DNA from: Escarpia spicata
Lineage: Eukaryota; Annelida; Polychaeta; Sabellida; Siboglinidae
NCBI GenBank assembly: GCA_963995525.1
Contig: CAXEFP010000908.1
Span: 62,001 to 126,000 of the forward strand
Length of the DNA stretch: 64,000 nucleotides
Direction of reading: 5' to 3'
The position numbers and the translations under genes were made by a program. The notes under the pieces are model-generated. The model had not been told where the DNA came from and made no database searches. It saw only the letters and a list, made by a program, of their open reading frames with translations. Shown piece after piece: positions 28,372 through 40,759 of the stretch (positions within the stretch are counted from its first letter, which is position 1; every line of letters begins with the position of its first letter).

Positions 28372-31300
28372 CACGAAGGCTAGATTGATATCAAGCTACA
28401 CACATAACTAGATTAACCCCAAATGGGAATGCATGTTACCGTTTTATCCCCGTCACGTAAGTTACAAGAACATATTACGTAAGTTATAGGTGTGAAAACT
28501 CATCCCCATTTGATGTTTTATCTTGTCTAAAGCAGCAGTACATTCAGTACTCACGAGACAAACATGTCCCATGTCAAAATGTTCGAAAAAAATTAATGCA
28601 TATCACAGCAAAACGGTATTTGTAGTGCACTTTTTTCGGCGGAAGGATCCTTACTGTGGTCTTACCCCAAATAGATGTTTTGCATGTTACAAATCTTCAC
28701 GAAGGCTAAATTGATATCAAGCTACACACATAACTAGATTAATCACAAATGGGAATGCATGTTACCGTTCTATCTCCGTCACGTAAGTTACAAGAACATA
28801 TTACGTAAGTTATAGGTGTGAAAACTCATCCCCATTTGATGTTTTATCTTGTCTAAAGCAGCAGTACATTCAGTACTCACGAGACAAACATGTCCCATGT
28901 CAAAATGTTCGAAACAAATTAATGCATATCACAGCAAAACGGTATTTGTAGTGCACTTTTTTCGGCGGAAGGATCCTTAATGTGGTCTTACCCCAAACAG
29001 AAGTTTTGCATGTTACAAATCTTCACGAAGGCTAGATTGATATCAAGCTACACACATAACTAGATTAACCCCAAATGGGAATGCATGTTACCGTTTTATC
29101 CCCGTCACGTAAGTTACAAGAACATATTACGTAAGTTATAGGTATGAAAACTCATCCCCATTTGAAGTTTTTTCTTGTCTAAAGCAGCAGTACCTTCAGT
29201 ACTCACGAGACAAACATGTCCCATATCAAAGTGTTCGAAAAAAATTAATGCATATCACAGCAAAACGGTATTTGTAGTGCACTTTTTTCGGCGGAAGGAT
29301 CTTTAATGTGGTATTACCCCAAATAGATGTTATGCATGTTACAAATCTTCACGAAGGCTAGATTGATATCAAGCTACACACATAACTAGATTAATCACAA
29401 ATGGGAATGCATGTTACCGTTCTATCTCCGTCACGTAAGTTACAAGAACATATTACGTAAGTTATAGGTGTGAAAACTCATCCCCATTTGATGTTTTATC
29501 TTGTCTAAAGCAGCAGTACATTCAGTACTCACGAGACAAACATGTCCCATGTCAAAATGTTCGAAAAAAATTAATGCATATCACAGCAAAAAGGTATTTG
29601 TAGTGCACTTTTTTCGGCGGAAGGATCCTTAATGTGGTCTTACCCCAAATAGATGTTTTGCATGTTACAAATCTTCACGAAGGCTAGATTGATATCAAGC
29701 TACACACATAACTAGATTAACCCCAAATGGGAATGCATGTTACCGTTTTATCCCCGTCACGTAAGTTACAAGAACATATTACGTAAGTTATAGGTATGAA
29801 AACTCATCCCCATTTGAAGTTTTTTCTTGTCTAAAGCAGCAGTACCTTCAGTACTCACGAGACAAACATGTCCCATATCAAAGTGTTCGAAAAAAATTAA
29901 TGCATATCACAGCAAAACGGTATTTGTAATGCACTTTTTTCGGCGGAAGGATATTTAATGTGGTCTTACCCCAAATAGATGTTTTGCATGTTACAAATCT
30001 TCACGAAGGCTAGATTGATATCAAGCTACACACATAACTAGATTAACCCCAAATGGGAATGCATCTTACCGTTTTATCCCCGTCACGTAAGTTACAAGAA
30101 CATATTACGTAAGTTATAGGTGTGAAAACTCATCCCCATTTGATGTTTTATCTTGTCTAAAGCAGCAGTACATTCAGTACTCACGAGACAAAAATGTCCC
30201 ATGTCAAAATGTTCGAAAAAAATTAATTCATATCACAGCAAAACGGTATTTGTAGTGCACTTTTTTCGGCGGAAGGATCTTTAATGTGTTCTTACCCCAA
30301 ATAGATGTTATGCATGTTAGAAATCTTCACGAAGGCTAGATTGATATCAAGCTACACACATAACTAGATTAATCACAAATGGGAATGCATGTTACCGTTC
30401 TATCTCCGTCACGTAAGTTACAAGAACATATTACGTAAGTTATAGGTGTGAAAACTAATCCCCATTTGAAGTTTTTTCTTATCTAAAGCAGCAGTACCTT
30501 CAGTACTTACGAGACAAACATGTCCCATATCAAAGTGTTCGAAAAAAATTAATGCATATCACAGCAAAACGGTATTTGTAATGCACTTTTTTCGGCGGAA
30601 GGATATTTAATGTGGTCTTACCCCAAATAGATGTTTTGCATGTTACAAATCTTCACGAAGGCTAGATTGATATCAAGCTACACACATAACTAGATTAACC
30701 CCAAATGGGAATGCATGTTACCGTTTTATCCCCGTCACGTAAGTTACAAGAACATATTACGTAAGTTATAGGTGTGAAAACTCATCCCCATTTGATGTTT
30801 TATCTTGTCTAAAGCAGCAGTACATTCAGTACTCACGAGACAAACATGTCCCATGTCAAAATGTTCGAAAAAAATTAATGCATATCACAGCAAAACGGTA
30901 TTTGTAGTGCACTTTTTTCGGCGGAAGGATCCTTACTGTGGTCTTACCCCAAATAGATGTTTTGCATGTTACAAATCTTCACGTAGGCTAAATTGATATC
31001 AAGCTACACACATAACTAGATTAATCACAAATGGGAATGCATGTTACCGTTCTATCTCCGTCACGTAAGTTACAAGAACATATTACGTAAGTTATAGGTG
31101 TGAAAACTCATCCCCATTTGATGTTTTATCTTGTCTAAAGCAGCAGTACATTCAGTACTCACGAGACAAACATGTCCCATGTCAAAATGTTCGAAACAAA
31201 TTAATGCATATCACAGCAAAACGGTATTTGTAGTGCACTTTTTTCGGCGGAAGGATCCTTAATGTGGTCTTACCCCAAATAGATGTTTTGCATGTTACAA

Positions 31301-34300
31301 ATCTTCACGAAGGCTAGATTGATATCAAGCTACACACATAACTAGATTAACCCCAAATGGGAATGCATGTTACCGTTTTATCCCCGTCACGTAAGTTACA
31401 AGAACATATTACGTAAGTTATAGGTATGAAAACTCATCCCCATTTGAAGTTTTTTCTTGTCTAAAGCAGCAGTACCTTCAGTACTCACGAGACAAACATG
31501 TCCCATATCAAAGTGTTCGAAAACAATTAATGCATATCACAGCAAAACGGTATTTGTAGTGCACTTTTTTCGGCGGAAGGATCTTTAATGTGGTCTTACC
31601 CCAAATAGATGTTATGCATGTTACAAATCTTCAGGAAGGCTAGATTGATATCAAGCTACACACATAACTAGATTAATCACAAATGGGAATGCATGTTACC
31701 GTTCTATCTCCGTCACGTAAGTTACAAGAACATATTACGTAAGTTATAGGTGTGAAAACTAATCCCCATTTGAAGTTTTTTCTTATCTAAAGCAGCAGTA
31801 CATTCAGTACTCACGAGACAAACATGTCCCATGTCAAAGTGTTCGAAAAAAATTAATGCATATCACAGCAAAACGGTATTTGTAGTGCACTTTTTTCGGC
31901 GGAAGGATCCTTAATGTGGTCTTATCCCAAATAGATGATTTGCATGTTACAAATCTTCACGAAGGCTAGATTGATATCAAGCTACACACATAACTAGATA
32001 AACCCCAAATGGGAATGCATGTTACCGTTTTATCCCCGTCACGTAAGTTACAAGAACATATTACGTAAGTTATAGGTGTGAAAACTCATCCCCATTTGAA
32101 GTTTTTTCTTGTCTAAAGCAGCAGTACCTTCAGTACTCACGAGACAAACATGTCCCATATCAAAGTGTTCGAAAAAAATTAATGCATATCACAGCAAAAC
32201 GGTATTTGTAATGCACTTTTTTCGGCGGAAGGATATTTAATGTGGTCTTACCCCAAATAGATGTTTTGCATGTTACAAATCTTCACGAAGGCTAGATTGA
32301 TATCAAGCTACACACATAACTAGATTAACCCCAAATGGGAATGCATGTTACCGTTTTATCCCCGTCACGTAAGTTACAAGAACATATTACGTAAGTTATA
32401 GGTGTGAAAACTCATCCCCATTTGATGTTTTATCTTGTCTAAAGCAGCAGTACATTCAGTACTTACGAGACAAAAATGTCCCATGTCAAAATGTTCGAAA
32501 AAAATTAATTCATATCACAGCAAAACGGTATTTGTAGTGCACTTTTTTCGGCGGAAGGATCTTTAATGTGTTCTTACCCCAAATAGATGTTATGCATGTT
32601 AGAAATCTTCACGAAGGCTAGATTGATATCAAGCTACACACATAACTAGATTAATAACAAATGGGAATGCATGTTACCGTTCTATCTCCGTCACGTAAGT
32701 TACAAGAACATATTACGTAAGTTATAGGTGTGAAAACTAATCCCCATTTGAAGTTTTTTCTTATCTAAAGCAGCAGTACCTTCAGTACTCACGAGACAAA
32801 CATGTCCCATATCAAAGTGTTCGAAAAAAATTAATGCATATCACAGCAAAACGGTATTTGTAATGCACTTTTTTCGGCGGAAGGATATTTAATGTGGTCT
32901 TACCCCAAATAGATGTTTTGCATGTTACAAATCTTCACGAAGGCTAGATTGATATCAAGCTACACACATAACTAGATTAACCCCAAATGGGAATGCATGT
33001 TACCGTTTTATCCCCGTCACGTAAGTTACAAGAACATATTACGTAAGTTATAGGTGTGAAAACTCATCCCCATTTGATGTTTTATCTTGTCTAAAGCAGC
33101 AGTACATTCAGTACTCACGAGACAAACATGTCCCATGTCAAAATGTTCGAAAAAAATTAATGCATATCACAGCAAAACGGTATTTGTAGTGCACTTTTTT
33201 CGGCGGAAGGATCCTTACTGTGGTCTTACCCCAAATAGATGTTTTGCATGTTACAAATCTTCACGAAGGCTAAATTGATATCAAGCTACACACATAACTA
33301 GATTAATCACAAATGGGAATGCATGTTACCGTTCTATCTCCGTCACGTAAGTTACAAGAACATATTACGTAAGTTATAGGTGTGAAAACTCATCCCCATT
33401 TGATGTTTTATCTTGTCTAAAGCAGCAGTACATTCAGTACTCACGAGACAAACATGTCCCATGTCAAAATGTTCGAAACAAATTAATGCATATCACAGCA
33501 AAACGGTATTTGTAGTGCACTTTTTTCGGCGGAAGGATCCTTAATGTGGTCTTACCCCAAACAGATGTTTTGCATGTTACAAATCTTCACGAAGGCTAGA
33601 TTGATATCAAGCTACACACATAACTAGATTAACCCCAAATGGGAATGCATGTTACCGTTTTATCCCCGTCACGTAAGTTACAAGAACATATTACGTAAGT
33701 TATAGGTATGAAAACTCATCCCCATTTGAAGTTTTTTCTTGTCTAAAGCAGCAGTACCTTCAGTACTCACGAGACAAACATGTCCCATATCAAAGTGTTC
33801 GAAAAAAATTAATGCATATCACAGCAAAACGGTATTTGTAGTGCACTTTTTTCGGCGGAAGGATCTTTAATGTGGTCTTACCCCAAATAGATGTTATGCA
33901 TGTTACAAATCTTCACGAAGGCTAGATTGATATCAAGCTACACACATAACTAGATTAATCACAAATGGGAATGCATGTTACCGTTCTATCTCCGTCACGT
34001 AAGTTACAAGAACATATTACGTAAGTTATAGGTGTGAAAACTCATCCCCATTTGATGTTTTATCTTGTCTAAAGCAGCAGTACATTCAGTACTCACGAGA
34101 CAAACATGTCCCATGTCAAAATGTTCGAAAAAAATTAATGCATATCACAGCAAAAAGGTATTTGTAGTGCACTTTTTTCGGCGGAAGGATCCTTAATGTG
34201 GTCTTACCCCAAATAGATGTTTTGCATGTTACAAATCTTCACGAAGGCTAGATTGATATCAAGCTACACACATAACTAGATTAACCCCAAATGGGAATGC

Positions 34301-34891
34301 ATGTTACCGTTTTATCCCCGTCACGTAAGTTACAAGAACATATTACGTAAGTTATAGGTGTGAAAACTCATCCCCATTTGATGTTTTATCTTGTCTAAAG
34401 CAGCAGTACATTCAGTACTCACGAGACAAAAATGTCCCATGTCAAAATGTTCGAAAAAAATTAATTCATATCACAGCAAAACGGTATTTGTAGTGCACTT
34501 TTTTCGGCGGAAGGATCTTTAATGTGTTCTTACCCCAAATAGATGTTATGCATGTTAGAAATCTTCACGAAGGCTAGATTGATATCAAGCTACACACATA
34601 ACTAGATTAATAACAAATGGGAATGCATGTTACCGTTCTATCTCCGTCACGTAAGTTACAAGAACATATTACGTAAGTTATAGGTGTGAAAACTAATCCC
34701 CATTTGAAGTTTTTTCTTATCTAAAGCAGCAGTACCTTCAGTACTCACGAGACAAACATGTCCCATATCAAAGTGTTCGAAAAAAATTAATGCATATCAC
34801 AGCAAAACGGTATTTGTAATGCACTTTTTTCGGCGGAAGGATATTTAATGTGGTCTTACCCCAAATAGATGTTTTGCATGTTACAAATCTT
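28372..34891. repeat. Twenty-unit super-HOR (6520 bp), copy 2
   Basis: Second full copy with the same unit order as 21852-28371. Differences are isolated single bases: CAGAAGTTTTGC near 29000 where copy 1 has CAGATG, TTCAGGAAGG near 31631, and GTGTG where copy 1 has GTTTG near 22296. The few differences relative to those between ordinary 7-unit copies show that the 20-unit block was duplicated as a whole and recently. Confidence 0.92.
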
Positions 34892-36195
34892 CACGAAGGC
34901 TAGATTGATATCAAGCTACACACATAACTAGATTAACCCCAAATGGGAATGCATGTTACCGTTTTATCCCCGTCACGTAAGTTACAAGAACATATTACGT
35001 AAGTTATAGGTGTGAAAACTCATCCCCATTTGATGTTTTATCTTGTCTAAAGCAGCAGTACATTCAGTACTCACGAGACAAACATGTCCCATGTCAAAAT
35101 GTTCGAAAAAAATTAATGCATATCACAGCAAAACGGTATTTGTAGTGCACTTTTTTCGGCGGAAGGATCCTTACTGTGGTCTTACCCCAAATAGATGTTT
35201 TGCATGTTACAAATCTTCACGAAGGCTAAATTGATATCAAGCTACACACATAACTAGATTAATCACAAATGGGAATGCATGTTACCGTTCTATCTCCGTC
35301 ACGTAAGTTACAAGAACATATTACGTAAGTTATAGGTGTGAAAACTCATCCCCATTTGATGTTTTATCTTGTCTAAAGCAGCAGTACATTCAGTACTCAC
35401 GAGACAAACATGTCCCATGTCAAAATGTTCGAAACAAATTAATGCATATCACAGCAAAACGGTATTTGTAGTGCACTTTTTTCGGCGGAAGGATCCTTAA
35501 TGTGGTCTTACCCCAAACAGAAGTTTTGCATGTTACAAATCTTCACGAAGGCTAGATTGATATCAAGCTACACACATAACTAGATTAACCCCAAATGGGA
35601 ATGCATGTTACCGTTTTATCCCCGTCACGTAAGTTACAAGAACATATTACGTAAGTTATAGGTATGAAAACTCATCCCCATTTGAAGTTTTTTCTTGTCT
35701 AAAGCAGCAGTACCTTCAGTACTCACGAGACAAACATGTCCCATATCAAAGTGTTCGAAAAAAATTAATGCATATCACAGCAAAACGGTATTTGTAGTGC
35801 ACTTTTTTCGGCGGAAGGATCTTTAATGTGGTCTTACCCCAAATAGATGTTATGCATGTTACAAATCTTCACGAAGGCTAGATTGATATCAAGCTACACA
35901 CATAACTAGATTAATCACAAATGGGAATGCATGTTACCGTTCTATCTCCGTCACGTAAGTTACAAGAACATATTACGTAAGTTATAGGTGTGAAAACTCA
36001 TCCCCATTTGATGTTTTATCTTGTCTAAAGCAGCAGTACATTCAGTACTCACGAGACAAACATGTCCCATGTGAAAATGTTCGAAAAAAATTAATGCATA
36101 TCACAGCAAAAAGGTATTTGTAGTGCACTTTTTTCGGCGGAAGGATCCTTAATGTGGTCTTACCCCAAATAGATGTTTTGCATGTTACAAATCTT
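34892..36195. repeat. Partial third copy of the 20-unit super-HOR
   Basis: Four units (A, B, C, D') continue the 6520-bp series. B has the CCAAACAGAAG state found in copy 2 at 28991, and D' has CAAAAAGG. C has GTCTTACCCC where copies 1 and 2 have GTATTACCCC. One private change, CATGTGAAAATG, lies near 36070. At 36196 a C unit follows instead of the expected E, so the super-HOR breaks at this unit boundary or within the neighbouring units. Confidence 0.85.
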
Positions 36196-39100
36196 CACGA
36201 AGGCTAGATTGATATCAAGCTACACACATAACTAGATTAACCCCAAATGGGAATGCATGTTACCGTTTTATCCCCGTCACGTAAGTTACAAGAACATATT
36301 ACGTAAGTTATAGGTATGAAAACTCATCCCCATTTGAAGTTTTTTCTTGTCTAAAGCAGCAGTACCTTCAGTACTCACGAGACAAACATGTCCCATATCA
36401 AAGTGTTCGAAAAAAATTAATGCATATCACAGCAAAACGGTATTTGTAGTGCACTTTTTTCGGCGGAAGGATCTTTAATGTGGTCTTACCCCAAATAGAT
36501 GTTATGCATGTTACAAATCTTCACGAAGGCTAGATTGATATCAAGCTACACACATAACTAGATTAATCACAAATGGGAATGCATGTTACCGTTCTATCTC
36601 CGTCACGTAAGTTACAAGAACATATTACGTAAGTTATAGGTGTGAAAACTAATCCCCATTTGAAGTTTTTTCTTATCTAAAGCAGCAGTACATTCAGTAC
36701 TCACGAGACAAACATGTCCCATGTCAAAGTGTTCGAAAAAAATTAATGCATATCACAGCAAAACGGTATTTGTAGTGCACTTTTTTCGGCGGAAGGATCC
36801 TTAATGTGGTCTTATCCCAAATAGATGATTTGCATGTTACAAATCTTCACGAAGGCTAGATTGATATCAAGCTACACACATAACTAGATTAACCCCAAAT
36901 GGGAATGCATGTTACCGTTTTATCCCCGTCACGTAAGTTACAAGAACATATTACGTAAGTTATAGGAGTGAAAACTCATCCCCATTTGAAGTTTTTTCTT
37001 GTCTAAAGCAGCAGTACCTTCAGTACTCACGAGACAAACATGTCCCATATCAAAGTGTTCGAAAAAAATTAATGCATATCACAGCAAAACGGTATTTGTA
37101 ATGCACTTTTTTCGGCGGAAGGATATTTAATGTGGTCTTACCCCAAATAGATGTTTTGCATGTTACAAATCTTCACGAAGGCTAGATTGATATCAAGCTA
37201 CACACATAACTAGATTAACCCCAAATGGGAATGCATGTTACCGTTTTATCCCCGTCACGTAAGTTACAAGAACATATTACGTAAGTTATAGGTGTGAAAA
37301 CTCATCCCCATTTGATGTTTTATCTTGTCTAAAGCAGCAGTACATTCAGTACTCACGAGACAAACATGTCCCATGTCAAAATGTTCGAAAAAAATTAATG
37401 CATATCACAGCAAAACGGTATTTGTAGTGCACTTTTTTCGGCGGAAGGATCCTTACTGTGGTCTTACCCCAAATAGATGTTTTGCATGTTACAAATCTTC
37501 ACGAAGGCTACATTGATATCAAGCTACACACATAACTAGATTAACCCCAAATGGGAATGCATGTTACCGTTTTATCCCCGTCACGTAAGTTACAAGAACA
37601 TATTACGTAAGTTATAGGTGTGAAAACTCATCCCCATTTGAAGTTTTTTCTTGTCTAAAGCAGCAGTACCTTCAGTACTCACGAGACAAACATGTCCCAT
37701 ATCAAAGTGTTCGAAAAAAATTAATGCATATCACAGCAAAACGGTATTTGTAGTGCACTTTTTTCGGCGGAAGGATCTTTAATGTGGTCTTACCCCAAAT
37801 AGATGTTATGCATGTTACAAATCTTCACGAAGGCTAGATTGATATCAAGCTACACACATAACTAGATTAATCACAAATGGGAATGCATGTTACCGTTCTA
37901 TCTCCGTCACGTAAGTTACAAGAACATATTACGTAAGTTATAGGTGTGAAAACTAATCCCCATTTGAAGTTTTTTCTTATCTAAAGCAGCAGTACATTCA
38001 GTACTCACGAGACAAACATATCCCATGTCAAAGTGTTCGAAAAAAATTAATGCATATCACAGCAAAACGGTATTTGTAGTGCACTTTTTTCGGCGGAAGG
38101 ATCCTTAATGTGGTCTTATCCCAAATAGATGATTTGCATGTTACAAATCTTCACGAAGGCTAGATTGATATCAAGCTACACACATAACTAGATTAACCCC
38201 AAATGGGAATGCATGTTACCGTTTTATCCCCGTCACGTAAGTTACAAGAACATATTACGTAAGTTATAGGTGTGAAAACTCATCCCCATTTGAAGTTTTT
38301 TCTTGTCTAAAGCAGCAGTACCTTCAGTACTCACGAGACAAACATGTCCCATATCAAAGTGTTCGAAAAAAATTAATGCATATCACAGGAAAACGGTATT
38401 TGTAATGCACTTTTTTCGGCGGAAGGATATTTAATGTGGTCTTACCCCAAATAGATGTTTTGCATGTTACAAATCTTCACGAAGGCTAGATTGATATCAA
38501 GCTACACACATAACTAGATTAACCCCAAATGGGAATGCATGTTACCGTTTTATCCCCGTCACGTAAGTTACAAGAACATATTACGTAAGTTATAGGTGTG
38601 AAAACTCATCCCCATTTGATGTTTTATCTTGTCTAAAGCAGCAGTACATTCAGTACTCACGAGACAAACATGTCCCATGTCAAAATGTTCGAAAACAATT
38701 AATGCATATCACAGCAAAACGGTATTTGTAGTGCACTTTTTTCGGCGGAAGGATCCTTACTGTGGTCTTACCCCAAATAGATGTTTTGCATGTTACAAAT
38801 CTTCACGAAGGCTAGATTGATATCAAGCTACACACATAACTAGATTAACCCCAAATGGGAATGCATGTTACCGTTTTATCCCCGTCACGTAAGTTGCAAG
38901 AACATATTACGTAAGTTATAGGTGTGAAAACTCATCCCCATTTGAAGTTTTTTCTTGTCTAAAGCAGCAGTACCTTCAGTACTCACGAGACAAACATGTC
39001 CCATATCAAAGTGTTCGAAAAAAATTAATGCATATCACAGCAAAACGGTATTTGTAGTGCACTTTTTTCGGCGGAAGGATCCTTAATGTGGTCTTATCCC

Positions 39101-40759
39101 AAATAGATGATTTGCATGTTACAAATCTTCACGAAGGCTAGATTGATATCAAGCTACACACATAACTAGATTAACCCCAAATGGGAATGCATGTTACCGT
39201 TTTATCCCCGTCACGTAAGTTACAAGAACATATTACGTAAGTTATAGGTGTGAAAACTCATCCCCATTTGAAGTTTTTTCTTGTCTAAAGCAGCAGTACC
39301 TTCAGTACTCACGAGACAAACATGTCCCATATCAAAGTGTTCGAAAAAAATTAATGCATATCACAGCAAAACGGTATTTGTAATGCACTTTTTTCGGCGG
39401 AAGGATATTTAATGTGGTCTTACCCCAATTAGATGTTTTGCATGTTACAAATCTTCACGAAGGCTATATTGATATCAAGCTACACACATAACTAGATTAA
39501 CCCCAAATGGGAATGCATGTTACCGTTTTATCCCCGTCACGTAAGTTACAAGAACATATTACGTAAGTTATAGGTGTGAAAACTCATCCCCATTTGATGT
39601 TTTATCTTGTCTAAAGCAGCAGTACATTCAGTACTCACGAGACAAACATGTCCCATGTCAAAATGTTCGAAAAAAATTAATGCATATCACAGCAAAACGG
39701 TATTTGTAGTGCACTTTTTTCGGCGGAAGGATCCTTACTGTGGTCTTACCCCAAATAGATGTTTTGCATGTTACAAATCTTCACGAAGGCTAGATTGATA
39801 TCAAGCTACACACATAACTAGATTAACCCCAAATGGGAATGCATGTTACCGTTTTATCCCCGTCACGTAAGTTGCAAGAACATATTACGTAAGTTATAGG
39901 TGTGAAAACTCATCCCCATTTGAAGTTTTTTCTTGTCTAAAGCAGCAGTACCTTCAGTACTCACGAGACAAACATGTCCCATATCAAAGTGTTCGAAAAA
40001 AATTAATGCATATCACAGCAAAACGGTATTTGTAGTGCACTTTTTTCGGCGGAAGGATCTTTAATGTGGTCTTACCCCAAATAGATGTTATGCATGTTAC
40101 AAATCTTCACGAAGGCTAGATTGATATCAAGCTACACACATAACTAGATTAATCACAAATGGGAATGCATGTTACCGTTCTATCTCCGTCACGTAAGTTA
40201 CAAGAACATATTACGTAAGTTATAGGTGTGAAAACTAATCCCCATTTGAAGTTTTTTCTTATCTAAAGCAGCAGTACATTCAGTACTCACGAGACAAACA
40301 TGTCCCATGTCAAAGTGTTCGAAAAAAATTAATGCATATCACAGCAAAACGGTATTTGTAGTGCACTTTTTTCGGCGGAAGGATCCTTAATGTGGTCTTA
40401 TCCCAAATAGATGATTTGCATGTTACAAATCTTCACGAAGGCTAGATTGATATCAAGCTACACACATAACTAGATTAACCCCAAATGGGAATGCATGTTA
40501 CCGTTTTATCCCCGTCACGTAAGTTACAAGAACATATTACGTAAGTTATAGGTGTGAAAACTCATCCCCATTTGAAGTTTTTTCTTGTCTAAAGCAGCAG
40601 TACCTTCAGTACTCACGAGACAAACATGTCCCATATCAAAGTGTTCGAAAAAAATTAATGCATATCACAGCAAAACGGTATTTGTAATGCACTTTTTTCG
40701 GCGGAAGGATATTTAATGTGGTCTTACCCCAAATAGATGTTTTGCATGTTACAAATCTT
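36196..40759. repeat. Rearranged satellite domain of 4- and 3-unit blocks
   Basis: After the super-HOR breaks, the order is C D E, then A-C-D-E blocks: 37174-38477 (4 units), 38478-39455 (3 units, with a C/D recombinant), 39456-40759 (4 units). Units B, F and G are absent. The rare GTTGCAAG state occurs at about 38894 and again 978 bp later at about 39872, showing a 3-unit duplication. One class A unit here ends in GGCTACATT near 37506. No gene was seen. Confidence 0.82.

Larger units (their letters stand above)
12724..34891. repeat. Seven-unit higher-order repeat domain (2282 bp), ten copies
   Basis: Copies start at 12724, 15006, 17288, 19570, 21852, 24134, 26416, 28372, 30654 and 32936. 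The order is A (ACTGTGG), B (AATCAC, GAAACAAATT), C (GTATG, TTATGC), D (CTAATCC, GATGATTTGC), E (TAATGC, GGATATTT), F (AATTCAT, GTTAGAAATC) and G (AATCAC or AATAAC, GGATATTT). Eight copies are 2282 bp. The copies at 26416 and 32936 lack unit E and are 1956 bp. The first copy has variant A and B units. Differences between copies are few and often shared by neighbours: TTACGAG with GAAAACAATT in G of the first two copies, CACGTAGG at the start of B in five copies. Confidence 0.92.
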
